From Panacagrimonas sp052387695 (GTDB taxonomy: Bacteria; Pseudomonadota; Gammaproteobacteria; Nevskiales; Nevskiaceae): a stretch of DNA of 64,000 nucleotides. The notes beneath the pieces were generated by a model that was not told the DNA's origin, searched no databases, and was given only the letters and a program-made list of their open reading frames with translations. A program made the translations under genes and the position numbers. The stretch spans positions 1 through 64,000 of the forward strand of contig JBQTIX010000024.1 of NCBI GenBank assembly GCA_052387695.1, given 5' to 3'. Shown here piece after piece: positions 16,996-24,727 of this stretch. How positions within the stretch are numbered: position 1 is the stretch's first letter; the number at the start of each line of letters is the position of its first letter.

Positions 16996-17628
16996 ATGAA
17001 ACTGTACGACTGCGCCATTGCACCCAATCCGCGCCGTGCACGCATCTTCATTGCCGAAAAAGGCTTGAGCCTTCCGAAGGTGGAAGTGGACCTCCTGGGC
17101 GGCGAGAACCGCGAGCCGGCCTACCTCGCCATCAACCCGCGCGGACTGGTGCCGGCGCTGCAACTCGAAGAGGGCGTGGTGATCGACGAGGTGGTTGCGA
17201 TCTGCCGCTATCTCGAAGAGCTGCACCCCACGCCGCCGCTGCTCGGAACCACGCCGGTGGAGCGCGCGGTGGTGGAGTCTCGGCAAAGGCAGATGGAGTT
17301 CGAAGGCATGATCGCCTGCTCGGAGGTATTCCGGAATTCCGATCCGCGCTTCGCGCTGCGCAGCCTGCCCGGCAACGCGGATGCGATACCGGCCATCCCC
17401 GGACTGGTCGCACGCGGCACGCAGACGCTCGGACGGTTCTTCAACACCCTGGAGCGTTACCTGGGCCAGTCCGAATTCGTCGCGGGCGAGCGTTTCACGC
17501 TGGCCGACATCACCGCCCTGTGCGCCGTCGATTTCGCCGGCTGGGTGAATCTGAGCATCCCGGCGACACACGGCAGAGTCCGTCACTGGTACGACGCGGT
17601 GTCGTCGAGGCCCAGCGCCAAGGCCTGA
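16996..17628 (+). CDS. Glutathione S-transferase
   Basis: GST-fold protein of 210 aa with an AGGAGAGAG ribosome site. The N-terminus MKLYDCAIAPNPRRARIFIA parallels the GST at 11976. GLVPAL supplies the cis-proline and DEVVAICRYLEE the glutathione contact. FVAGERFTLADITALCAVDF is the conserved helical-domain motif. The gene is isolated by family-C repeats on both sides and lies next to the nitrile hydratase operon. Substrate unknown. Confidence 0.9.
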   Translation: MKLYDCAIAPNPRRARIFIAEKGLSLPKVEVDLLGGENREPAYLAINPRGLVPALQLEEGVVIDEVVAICRYLEELHPTPPLLGTTPVERAVVESRQRQMEFEGMIACSEVFRNSDPRFALRSLPGNADAIPAIPGLVARGTQTLGRFFNTLERYLGQSEFVAGERFTLADITALCAVDFAGWVNLSIPATHGRVRHWYDAVSSRPSAKA

Positions 17629-17639
17629 CCGTAGCTGAA

Positions 17640-17790
17640 CCGGTAAGGGGTTAGCCGCGTTTTTCGCGGCGTAACCCGCCGGTCGCGGAAGGCGGGTTAC
17701 GCGATGAAGCTGATAACCCGCTCTACGCGAGCTGCTTGCTGGGTTTCGCGTTGCTTCAACCCAGCCTACTCGGGTTACTCGGGCTCGCCA
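17640..17790. repeat. Composite palindromic repeats (family C and a GGGTTACGC unit)
   Basis: Inverted GGGTTAGCCGCG / CGCGGCGTAACCC and GGCGGGTTACGCG units are followed by a family-C unit GGGTTTCGCGTTGCTTCAAC and CCAGCCTACTCGGG. The stretch fills the gap between two convergent genes and holds no ORF. Confidence 0.7.
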
Positions 17791-17815
17791 CACATGCAAC
17801 GACAATTAATATGGA

Positions 17816-18658
17816 TCAATCGTTCCGAAACCACTCCGGCCGTCCGGCCGTCCAAAACTCGCCCCAGAGCTTGCCGCCGCCGTCCACGGTCAGCACTTCG
17901 CCGGTGATGAAGCTGCCGGACGAGGCCGATAGATACACGCAGGCCTCGGCGATTTCCATCGGCGTGCCGGTTCGCTTCATGGGATTGGCCAGCGGGAATT
18001 CCTTTTTTCCTTCGGGTGGGTAAACGTCCAGCCCTTCGGTTGCGGTCAGGCCGGGGGCCACGCAGTTCACGCGGATGCCGAGCGGCGCCCATTCCACCGC
18101 CACCGTGCGCACGGCGCCGATGATGCCGGCACGTGCGGCCACGGTGTGCGCGACGCCGGGCATGCCGCGCTCGGTGACCACGATCACGTTGACGATGGAG
18201 CCGCCGCGATCCAGATCGCGCCAGCGTTGCGCGGCGCGTTGCATGGTGAACCAGGTGCTGTTGAGATTGTTGGCGATCACCGCGTTCCAGCCCTTGGGCG
18301 AGAAGTCGATGGCGTGCTGCGGAAAATGGCCGCCGGCGGAATTCACGACGTAGTCCGGAGCGCCATAAGCCGCTTCGGTCCGCTCGAAGAGCTGCACGAC
18401 TTGTTCGTGCTCGCGCACGTTGGCGGCGAAGCCGCACATCTCCGCGCCTTTGCCCTGCGCGAACTCGACGACACGGTCGAGCTTGTCCTGCGTGCGTCCG
18501 CTGATGACGACTCTCGCGCCCAGCCGCGCAAACAGCAGCGCCGTTGCGCGGCCGATTCCGCTGCCGCCACCGGGGATCAGCGCGACCTTGTCGCGGAACA
18601 GGTCCGGCCGATAGACCGTCTCCGCCGCCCAGAGCAATTCGAGCAGGTCCGTACTCAT
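17816..18658 (-). CDS. Short-chain dehydrogenase/reductase, PECR/DECR-like
   Basis: NAD(P)-dependent oxidoreductase of 280 aa. GGGSGIGRA near residue 31 is the cofactor loop and NSAGG the active-site strand. The usual YxxxK is not in its standard place: the segment reads AHTVAARAGIIGAV, matching the VHSGAARAG pattern of peroxisomal trans-2-enoyl-CoA reductase relatives, where catalysis uses a differently placed Tyr. Its ATG overlaps the stop of the upstream acyl-CoA dehydrogenase (ATGA), so both probably act on the same acyl-CoA, for example as enoyl- or dienoyl-CoA reductase. Confidence 0.82.
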   Translation of the reverse strand: MSTDLLELLWAAETVYRPDLFRDKVALIPGGGSGIGRATALLFARLGARVVISGRTQDKLDRVVEFAQGKGAEMCGFAANVREHEQVVQLFERTEAAYGAPDYVVNSAGGHFPQHAIDFSPKGWNAVIANNLNSTWFTMQRAAQRWRDLDRGGSIVNVIVVTERGMPGVAHTVAARAGIIGAVRTVAVEWAPLGIRVNCVAPGLTATEGLDVYPPEGKKEFPLANPMKRTGTPMEIAEACVYLSASSGSFITGEVLTVDGGGKLWGEFWTAGRPEWFRND

Positions 18659-19866
18659 GAGGCGAGCAACTCCTTGGCGATGATCATGCGCCGCACCTCG
18701 CTGGTCCCTGCACCGATTTCCAGCAGCTTGATCGAGCGATAAAGACGGTTGATCTCGCTCTCCCAGATGTAGCCGGCGCCGCCGTAAATCTGCACGGCGG
18801 CATCGAGCACCTTGTTCATGGTCTCGGCCGCAAACAGCACGCCGGCGGCGGTGAGCTTGTGGATGTCGCCGCGCCCGCCTTCGTCCTCGCTCATCCCATC
18901 GGCGGCGCGCAGGGTCTGGTAGGTGAACAGGCGCATGCTCTCGACCCAGGTAAAGAGGTCGGCAAGCTTGGACTGGATCATCTGGAAATCGCTGATCGGA
19001 CGGTTGAACTGCTTGCGCTGGCGGGCGTAATCCAGGGCCAGCGCAAACGCGCGCTCGGAAATGCCCAGGCAGATCGGCGAAATCATGGCGCGCTCCAGAT
19101 CGAGGCCCGACATCACCACCTTCACGCCCGCGTTTTCGCCGCCGACCAGGTTCTCCACCGGCACCTTGCAATCGTCGAACACCAGCTCCGCCGTCTGGCT
19201 GCCGCGGAAGCCCATCTTGATGAGCTTCTGCGCCACCTTGAAGCCGGGGAAATCCTTCTCGACGATGAAGGCGCTGATGCCCTGCGGGCCCTTGTCCTTG
19301 TCGGTTTTCGCGTAGACCAGCAGCACGTCCGCGACGGGGCCGTTCGTGATGTAGAGCTTGCGGCCGTTGAGGATGTAGTGACCGCCCTCGCGCCGCGCCG
19401 TGGTGCGCATGGAGCCCAGCGCGTCCGAGCCTGCGCCGGGCTCGGTCAGCCCCAGCGCGCCGATGCTCGTGCCCCTGCACATGCCGGGCAGGTATTTCTT
19501 TTTCTGCTCCTCGTCGGCGTTGCGCAGGATGTTGTGCAGGCACAGGTTCTCGTGCGCCACCCAGGCCAGGCCCAGCGCGTGGTTCCAGCGCGAGAAGGCT
19601 TGCAGGATCAGTCCCGAGGTGAAGAGCCCCAGGCCGGACCCGCCGTAGGTTTCCGGCGTGGTGATGCCGAGGTAACCGGTTGCGCCGATCTTGGGAAAAA
19701 TCTGGTCCGGCCACCACTCCTCGTCGTCCATGCGCTGCGCGAGCGGATACAGCTCGGCCTGCGCGAAGCGGTCGGCATTGGCGAGGATTTCGATCTCGTC
19801 GTCGGACAGGCCGGAGAAGGTCTGGAGCACACCGGCGCGTTCGGCCGGGGCGGGGGAGTCGGGCAT
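18655..19866 (-). CDS. Acyl-CoA dehydrogenase, isovaleryl-CoA dehydrogenase-like
   Basis: FAD-dependent alpha,beta-desaturase of acyl-CoA, 403 aa. The FAD/substrate motif is LGLTEPGAGSDALG. MSGLDLERAMI matches the region that holds the catalytic Glu in isovaleryl-CoA dehydrogenase. A second Glu, in YGGAGYIWESE, aligns with the catalytic Glu of medium-chain enzymes, so either could be the base. IGAGTSEVRRMIIAKELL is the typical C-terminus. It is the first gene of a two-gene operon with the overlapping SDR. Confidence 0.9.
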   Translation of the reverse strand: MPDSPAPAERAGVLQTFSGLSDDEIEILANADRFAQAELYPLAQRMDDEEWWPDQIFPKIGATGYLGITTPETYGGSGLGLFTSGLILQAFSRWNHALGLAWVAHENLCLHNILRNADEEQKKKYLPGMCRGTSIGALGLTEPGAGSDALGSMRTTARREGGHYILNGRKLYITNGPVADVLLVYAKTDKDKGPQGISAFIVEKDFPGFKVAQKLIKMGFRGSQTAELVFDDCKVPVENLVGGENAGVKVVMSGLDLERAMISPICLGISERAFALALDYARQRKQFNRPISDFQMIQSKLADLFTWVESMRLFTYQTLRAADGMSEDEGGRGDIHKLTAAGVLFAAETMNKVLDAAVQIYGGAGYIWESEINRLYRSIKLLEIGAGTSEVRRMIIAKELLAS

Positions 19867-19904
19867 GTCGGGTTCAGAATTCTTATGGTCGAGGTGCGGT
19901 CATT

Positions 19905-19992
19905 GTAGGAGGGGCTTCAGCCCCGACGGTGCCTGGAAGATCGAACCGCGGTTTGATTGGCGAGTGACTGTCGGGGCTGAAGCCCCTCCTAC
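19905..19992. repeat. Palindromic repeat, family B (copy 3)
   Basis: GTAGGAGGGGCTTCAGCCCC and GGGGCTGAAGCCCCTCCTAC are near-perfect inverted ends of an 88-bp element. Its edge GTAG (read on the minus strand) supplies the TAG stop codon of the esterase gene at 19989. Confidence 0.88.
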
Positions 19993-20894
19993 AACGGTTC
20001 GCCGGTGTGTCGCCGGATGAACTCACCGAGCTTCTGGATCGCTTCGACACCCTCGTCGAGGCGGCTCGCAAAAATGTGCCAGACGTGGATCTGGCCTTGC
20101 CAGACGTCGAGTTGCACGTCCACGCCCTGGCTCCTGGCGCGGGCCGCAATCCGCTCGGAATTATCGAGCAGGGTTTCGCGCGAACCGACCTGGATCAGCA
20201 GCGGCGGCAGGCCGCTCAGGTCGCCGTGCAGGGGCGAAACTCCTGGCTGGCGCAGGCTGCCTTCGGGCAGGTACATGCGTGCGAGCTGATCGACCATCGG
20301 CTTGTGGACGATCGGGTCCTCGGCGTCCCTGCTGGTCATGGTCTCGCCAACGTTTTCAAGGTCCACCCAGGGCGACAACGGCGTTGCGCAGGCGGGCATC
20401 GGCAGGCGTTTGTTTTTCAGGGACAGCAGGGTCGCGAACGTCAGCCCGCCGCCCGCCGAGTCGCCCGAGATCGCGATGCGACCCGGCTTGTACCCCTGCT
20501 CCAGCAGCCAGCGATACGCATCCGTCGCGTCGTCCACCGCGGCGGGATACGGATGTTCCGGCGCCAGGCGATAGTGCAGCGTGAAGACCTGCGCGCCTGC
20601 TGCATCCGACAGGTGCTCGGCAAGATCGCGATGCGAACGCGGCGAGCCGAACGCATAGCCACCCCCGTGCAGGTACAGGATCGCGCGGTCCGTCGCCGCG
20701 CCGGGCGCGCTGACGTGCTCGGCCGGCACCTTGTTCATCAGCACGTTCCGGCGCGTTGCACCGATGCGCGATTCGACCTTGGCGAAAACATTGTCCCAGT
20801 CGTCGCGCATCTGCTGCAGCGAGGTCTCGGCGTTCCAGGCTCCGAAGCAGGTCTGGACGTCGTGGATGATTGAATCGAGTTGTTGCTGGGACAT
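19989..20894 (-). CDS. Alpha/beta hydrolase, hormone-sensitive-lipase family esterase
   Basis: Carboxylesterase of 301 aa. The oxyanion-hole motif YLHGGGYAFGS is near residue 73, and the nucleophile elbow SGDSAGGGL is near residue 146. The Asp is likely within SRETLLDNSE and the His within GQIHVWHIF. ATG 20894 was chosen because the upstream open frame comes from a repeat; a GGAGGAG lies before it. Natural substrate unknown. Confidence 0.9.
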   Translation of the reverse strand: MSQQQLDSIIHDVQTCFGAWNAETSLQQMRDDWDNVFAKVESRIGATRRNVLMNKVPAEHVSAPGAATDRAILYLHGGGYAFGSPRSHRDLAEHLSDAAGAQVFTLHYRLAPEHPYPAAVDDATDAYRWLLEQGYKPGRIAISGDSAGGGLTFATLLSLKNKRLPMPACATPLSPWVDLENVGETMTSRDAEDPIVHKPMVDQLARMYLPEGSLRQPGVSPLHGDLSGLPPLLIQVGSRETLLDNSERIAARARSQGVDVQLDVWQGQIHVWHIFASRLDEGVEAIQKLGEFIRRHTGEPL

Positions 20895-20907
20895 CCGAGT
20901 CTCCTCC

Positions 20908-21049
20908 GAGGGTGTGAAGAAATCGTAGCGAGCGAAAGCAGTTCGCGTTGCGAGCAGCGCAGAAACCGGAGCGTACATAGAAGTACGTGAGGATTTCGAG
21001 CAGCGCAGCGATGCGAAATGCCGAGCGCAGTAGATTTATTCGCACCCTC
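20908..21049. repeat. MITE-like element with GAGGGTGNGAA terminal repeats
   Basis: The left end GAGGGTGTGAAGAAAT matches the inverted right end GAGGGTGCGAATAAAT at 13-14 of 16 positions. The 142-bp interior has no ORF. Its right edge contributes the TGA stop of the neighbouring SDR gene. Confidence 0.7.
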
Positions 21050-21809
21050 AGGCGCTGTAGCCACCGTCGACCGCAATGATCTGGCCGCTGATGTAAGCGG
21101 CGCCGGGCGACATCAGGAATTCCACCGTCGCGGCGATTTCCTCTGGTAGGCCCATACGCGCCAGCGGGGTTTTGGCGAGACAATCGCGGATCACGCCCTT
21201 GGCGACCTCGTCGGCCTCGAATGAGCTGTGCACGATGCCGGCGTCGATCACGCCGGGCGCAATCGCGTTGACTCGCACGTTGTGAGCGCCGGCCTCGCGC
21301 GCGGCCAGGCGCACCAGCCCGGCCACCCCCATCTTCGGCGTGGACGACATGCCGTCGTTCTCCAGGATGCGTAGCACGGCGGTGGTCACGAACATCACGA
21401 CGGGTCCGCCGCCGGAAGCCTTCAGCATCGGCACGCAGGCCTTGAGGACGTTGAAGCTGCCGATCACGTCGGCTTCGAGGATGCGGCGGAAATCATCCAC
21501 GTCCACGTCGGCTAGTGCGCGCAGCGGGATCGCGGGGCCGGTCACCGAGACGACGCCGGTCAGCCGGCCACCGCGTCTTGCAGCCGCATCGAGGAAGCTC
21601 TGCACCGAGGCCGGGTCGCGGACGTCCACCTGTCCCGCTGCTGCGGCACCGCCGCCGGTCTTGATCTCGCGTACGAGCTGGTCGGCCTTGTCGCCGTTGC
21701 GGCAGAAGCCGAGCATCAGGGGGCTCGATTTTGCGAGGCGACGCGCCACTGCGTGCCCGAGGCCGCCGGAGGCGCCGAAAATCGCGATGCTGGAATTGTT
21801 GCCGGGCAT
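21048..21809 (-). CDS. Short-chain dehydrogenase/reductase with degenerate active site
   Basis: Rossmann-fold protein of 253 aa. The cofactor loop GASGGLGHAV and the C-terminal GAAYISGQIIAVDGGYSA are typical of classical SDRs. The catalytic YxxxK position reads SSTPKMGVAG, keeping Lys but replacing Tyr with Ser, and the upstream Ser position is Thr. Either a non-classical residue serves as acid or the protein is a non-catalytic binder. ATG 21809 was preferred; one at 21830 is also open. Confidence 0.78.
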   Translation of the reverse strand: MPGNNSSIAIFGASGGLGHAVARRLAKSSPLMLGFCRNGDKADQLVREIKTGGGAAAAGQVDVRDPASVQSFLDAAARRGGRLTGVVSVTGPAIPLRALADVDVDDFRRILEADVIGSFNVLKACVPMLKASGGGPVVMFVTTAVLRILENDGMSSTPKMGVAGLVRLAAREAGAHNVRVNAIAPGVIDAGIVHSSFEADEVAKGVIRDCLAKTPLARMGLPEEIAATVEFLMSPGAAYISGQIIAVDGGYSA

Positions 21810-22139
21810 CCTGAATCCCCCCTCGTGCAATATTTATTTGTGCGCCTTCCGCATCCCGATGGCGTTTTCGGACGACCTATGAAGAGCTTGTAACGCACCC
21901 CCGTCGGTGCGTCGATACGGGCACACCCCTTAGGGGATGAGTTCTCGAGGGAGTTCTCGGGTGAGCGGAGGGTTTCGAAAAAACCGGGGTTGGACTGTGA
22001 CGCAGTTCTCGAATCAATCCATTTGGGGGGTTGCGCGACGGCGTTGAAAAAACGCACCGTACCGAGGGGGTTCACAGCTGCCGGCGCGTTCCGCGCGACA
22101 GCCTGCACCAGCCCGTTTCGGGACACGGAGAGCACTGCA
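21810..22139. other. Intergenic region upstream of the matrixin gene
   Basis: This 330-bp stretch separates divergent genes and must hold both promoters. GTTCTCGAGGGAGTTCTC-like direct repeats near 21942-21960 are the only structure seen. No ORF, terminator or known repeat family is evident. Confidence 0.5.
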
Positions 22140-24140
22140 ATGAAAACGCCATTGACCGTTCGGACGAGATCTGCGCCGCCCGCGCCGCGGTGCGCGAGGC
22201 CGGCTCGTCGTCCGATCGATCGCAGCATCGCCGGGGTCGCGGGTTGCGTCGCACTTCTGACTTCCCTGCTGATGTCGTTTGCCGTATCGGCTGCGGCGGA
22301 GGACAGCACCATCCGTCTCAAGAACCGCGAGTTCCGTCCCTCCGCGGTCGCTTCCCTGCACGCGGGCGGCGCCGCACCCCAGGGGTATGCCCTCCTTCAG
22401 TTCTCGCAACTGCCGACGCCACAGCTCTTGCGGGCCTCGGGCGTGAAGCTGGTCAACTTTGTTTCCAGCACTGTCATCGTGGCCCGTCTCGGCGGTCGAA
22501 GCGATCTGTCCACGCTGCCCGGTCTGCTCTGGGTGGGGCGTCTGCAAGCCTCGGACAAGATCGCCGCGCGCGGGCTTGCGGCGCTGGGCGGCCCCGTCAC
22601 CGTGGTGGTTGAAGCCTTTCCCGACGTTGCGGCCGATGAGCTGGAAGCCTTGATCACATCGTCCGGCGGGCAGGCCGAATCACGGCGCGCGCTACCCCCG
22701 TACATGCGGCTGCTGACCGCGCCGGCATCGGTTGTCGAGGCGCTGGCGGCGGATGCCCGGATCGCGTGGATCATGCCGGCCAACCCAGCGCTGATCGCCG
22801 GGCAGGCGGTGCACTTCTGCCCCGGCCCGCTGACGCCCTATGGGCCGCTGGCGAATTTCGCAACCAACGGTCCGGGTTGGGACGGGCCGGGACGCGGCAG
22901 CGCGAACCTGACCTATCATTTCGTCAACGGCACGCCCGACATCTCCGGCAACGGCGAACGAGGAGCGATCGAAAACGCGATGGCGGCCTGGAACGAGGTG
23001 GCGGCGATCAGCTTCACCGAAACTTCGACGCCCGATCGAAACCGGTCCATCGACATTCTTTGGGCCTCCGGAGAACACGGCGACGGGGGTCCCTTCGATG
23101 GCCCGTCGAATACCTTGGCGCATGCTTTTTTTCCGGCCCCTCCCAATCCGGAAAGCATCGCTGGCGACATGCACTTCGATGAGGCGGAGAACTGGAGCCT
23201 GGGCGGCAACATTCACATGTTCACGGTCGCACTTCATGAGTTGGGTCACGCGCTGGGGCTCGAACATTCCTCGGTCTCGGGCGCGGTGATGGAGCCGTTT
23301 TACAGCGGCCCGGTCAGCGGCCTGCACCCGGACGACATCGCCGGGATTCGCAGCCTGTATGCGAACGGAGGAGGTGGCGGCGGCGGTGAGGCGCCGGGGG
23401 TGGAGGACATCAGGCGTCTTGATGCCAGCCCGACCGGGGCAACGACCGTGCGCTTTACGGTCGTCTTCGATCAGGCCGTAACCGGTGTCGGCAGGAGCGA
23501 CTTCTCGCTGACCACCAGCGGTGTCTCTGGCGCCAGCGTCACCAGTGTCGGCGGCAGTGGTGCGACCCGTACGGTGACCGTCAATACCGGCAGCGGCAGC
23601 GGCACTCTGCGACTGGATGTGGTTGACGACGACAGCATCGTGGCTGCGAACGGTGGACAACCGCTGGGGGGTGTCGGCAACGGCAACGGCGACTTTTCAG
23701 GCGGCGAGGTCTACACCCTCAACCGGGGCGGGCCGTCGCCTTCCGGCAGTTGCGAAGGTACGGCAGTGACCAATGGCTGCACCGTGAACGGGGCTGCCAA
23801 CCGGCCCTGCCTGGGCACGTCGGGCAACGACACCATCATCGGCTCGGGCAATGGCGACGTGATCCAGGGAGGCCAGGGCACCGACACTCTTGAAGGCAGA
23901 GGGGGGGGCGACCGGATCTGTGGCGGCGACGGCAACGACACCCTGAAAGGCGGCGACGGCAGCGATGTTCTGTTCGGCGGCAAGGCCAGCGACCGCATCG
24001 AAGGCGGCAACGGCACCGACCAGTTGAACGGCAACGACGGTAACGACACCCTCAATGGCGGCAGCGGCAGCGACAACTGCCGGGGCGATGCCGGCAACGA
24101 CACCGCCAGCGCTTGCGAAACCAGGAGCGGTATCCCTTGA
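22140..24140 (+). CDS. Secreted matrixin-type (M10) metalloprotease with RTX-like C-terminus
   Basis: Zinc endopeptidase of 666 aa. The twin-basic N-terminus and hydrophobic VALLTSLLMSFAVSAAA are a likely Sec signal. A roughly 150-residue propeptide-like domain precedes the catalytic domain with zinc motif HELGHALGLEH near residue 364 and the Met-turn AVMEPFY, ending LHPDDIAGIRSLY. A beta-sandwich domain follows (VFDQAVTGVGRSDFSLTTSG), then glycine/aspartate RTX-like calcium repeats from about residue 560. ATG 22140 has GGAG upstream. Sec signal plus RTX repeats is unlike canonical type I secreted RTX proteins. Extracellular proteolysis is inferred. Confidence 0.88.
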   Translation: MKTPLTVRTRSAPPAPRCARPARRPIDRSIAGVAGCVALLTSLLMSFAVSAAAEDSTIRLKNREFRPSAVASLHAGGAAPQGYALLQFSQLPTPQLLRASGVKLVNFVSSTVIVARLGGRSDLSTLPGLLWVGRLQASDKIAARGLAALGGPVTVVVEAFPDVAADELEALITSSGGQAESRRALPPYMRLLTAPASVVEALAADARIAWIMPANPALIAGQAVHFCPGPLTPYGPLANFATNGPGWDGPGRGSANLTYHFVNGTPDISGNGERGAIENAMAAWNEVAAISFTETSTPDRNRSIDILWASGEHGDGGPFDGPSNTLAHAFFPAPPNPESIAGDMHFDEAENWSLGGNIHMFTVALHELGHALGLEHSSVSGAVMEPFYSGPVSGLHPDDIAGIRSLYANGGGGGGGEAPGVEDIRRLDASPTGATTVRFTVVFDQAVTGVGRSDFSLTTSGVSGASVTSVGGSGATRTVTVNTGSGSGTLRLDVVDDDSIVAANGGQPLGGVGNGNGDFSGGEVYTLNRGGPSPSGSCEGTAVTNGCTVNGAANRPCLGTSGNDTIIGSGNGDVIQGGQGTDTLEGRGGGDRICGGDGNDTLKGGDGSDVLFGGKASDRIEGGNGTDQLNGNDGNDTLNGGSGSDNCRGDAGNDTASACETRSGIP

Positions 24141-24361
24141 TCGCCATGCACGAGGTCTTGAACCTCATGACGATCCGCTGGCGACCCGTCGTGTGCCGCG
24201 TGCAACGTGCACTCAGCGTGGAAATCTTGGGACCGCAATCGGAAGCGGCGTTCTGGAGCGGGTTGAGGAAATTGCTGCCATAGAGCAGATGTCCCATCCA
24301 CCCGCAACCGTTGATGTCGATCGACGCGGAGCTGCACGGGTGCTTCGTCTTCAGGGAAGGT
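24141..24361. other. Intergenic region, no gene recognised
   Basis: Between the matrixin gene and a family-A repeat I see no supportable gene. On the minus strand a short open stretch (24052-24297) has unusually protein-like composition but no recognisable family and no ribosome site. Confidence 0.4.
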
Positions 24362-24509
24362 CTGCATAGGTTCGATCCGGCTCGCAGGTCGGTTCAAGCC
24401 GAAGGCGGAACCGACGCTGCGCGCTCGATGGAGGGCGCCCGTCGGGTCCGCCCGCGAAAAGCAGGCGGGCTTGACCCGACCTACCCAATGAATTCAGACC
24501 TGTGCAGAG
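24362..24509. repeat. Palindromic intergenic repeat, family A (copy 3)
   Basis: Outer flanks TGCATAGGTTCGATCCGG and AATTCAGACCTGTGCAGA surround the usual GCAGGTCGGTTCAAGCCG arm and the GGGCTTGACCCGACCTACC arm. The outer flanks also recur beside copies 1, 4 and 7, showing that the full unit is about 150 bp. Confidence 0.85.
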
Positions 24510-24727
24510 AGTCCTCAGGGCGCCGGCCATACCGAACAGATTCAGGAAGGCGCCGAAGTTCCACGCCACCGAGTTGCGCGATGATCGGACGTAGCCGGTG
24601 GCCGATGTCATCCAGGGCTTCGTCCCAAGTCACGCGCTCGAAGCGGCAGTCGTCCATTCTGTCGAGCGGATGAAACAGCCGGTCCGGATCGTCCCGTAAT
24701 GCAGCCTCACTGTGTTCGCACAGGCGC
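24510..24727 (-). pseudogene. Molybdopterin oxidoreductase fragment with frameshift
   Basis: Read on the minus strand from 24726, the frame gives CEHSEAALRDDPDRLFHPL, then RFERVTWDEALDDIG, a highly typical stretch near the N-terminus of molybdopterin-dependent oxidoreductases (formate dehydrogenase / DMSO reductase class). Near 24562 the family-like reading continues in another frame (VAWNFGAFLNLFGMAGALRT), which indicates a frameshift. Both ends are missing: the left is cut by a family-A repeat and the right abuts the flavoprotein stop codon. It is a short relic. Confidence 0.7.

Noticed and set aside
24052..24297. Minus-strand 81-aa ORF with protein-like composition after the matrixin gene
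   Set aside because: Overlaps the end of the protease gene, no ribosome site and no recognisable family.
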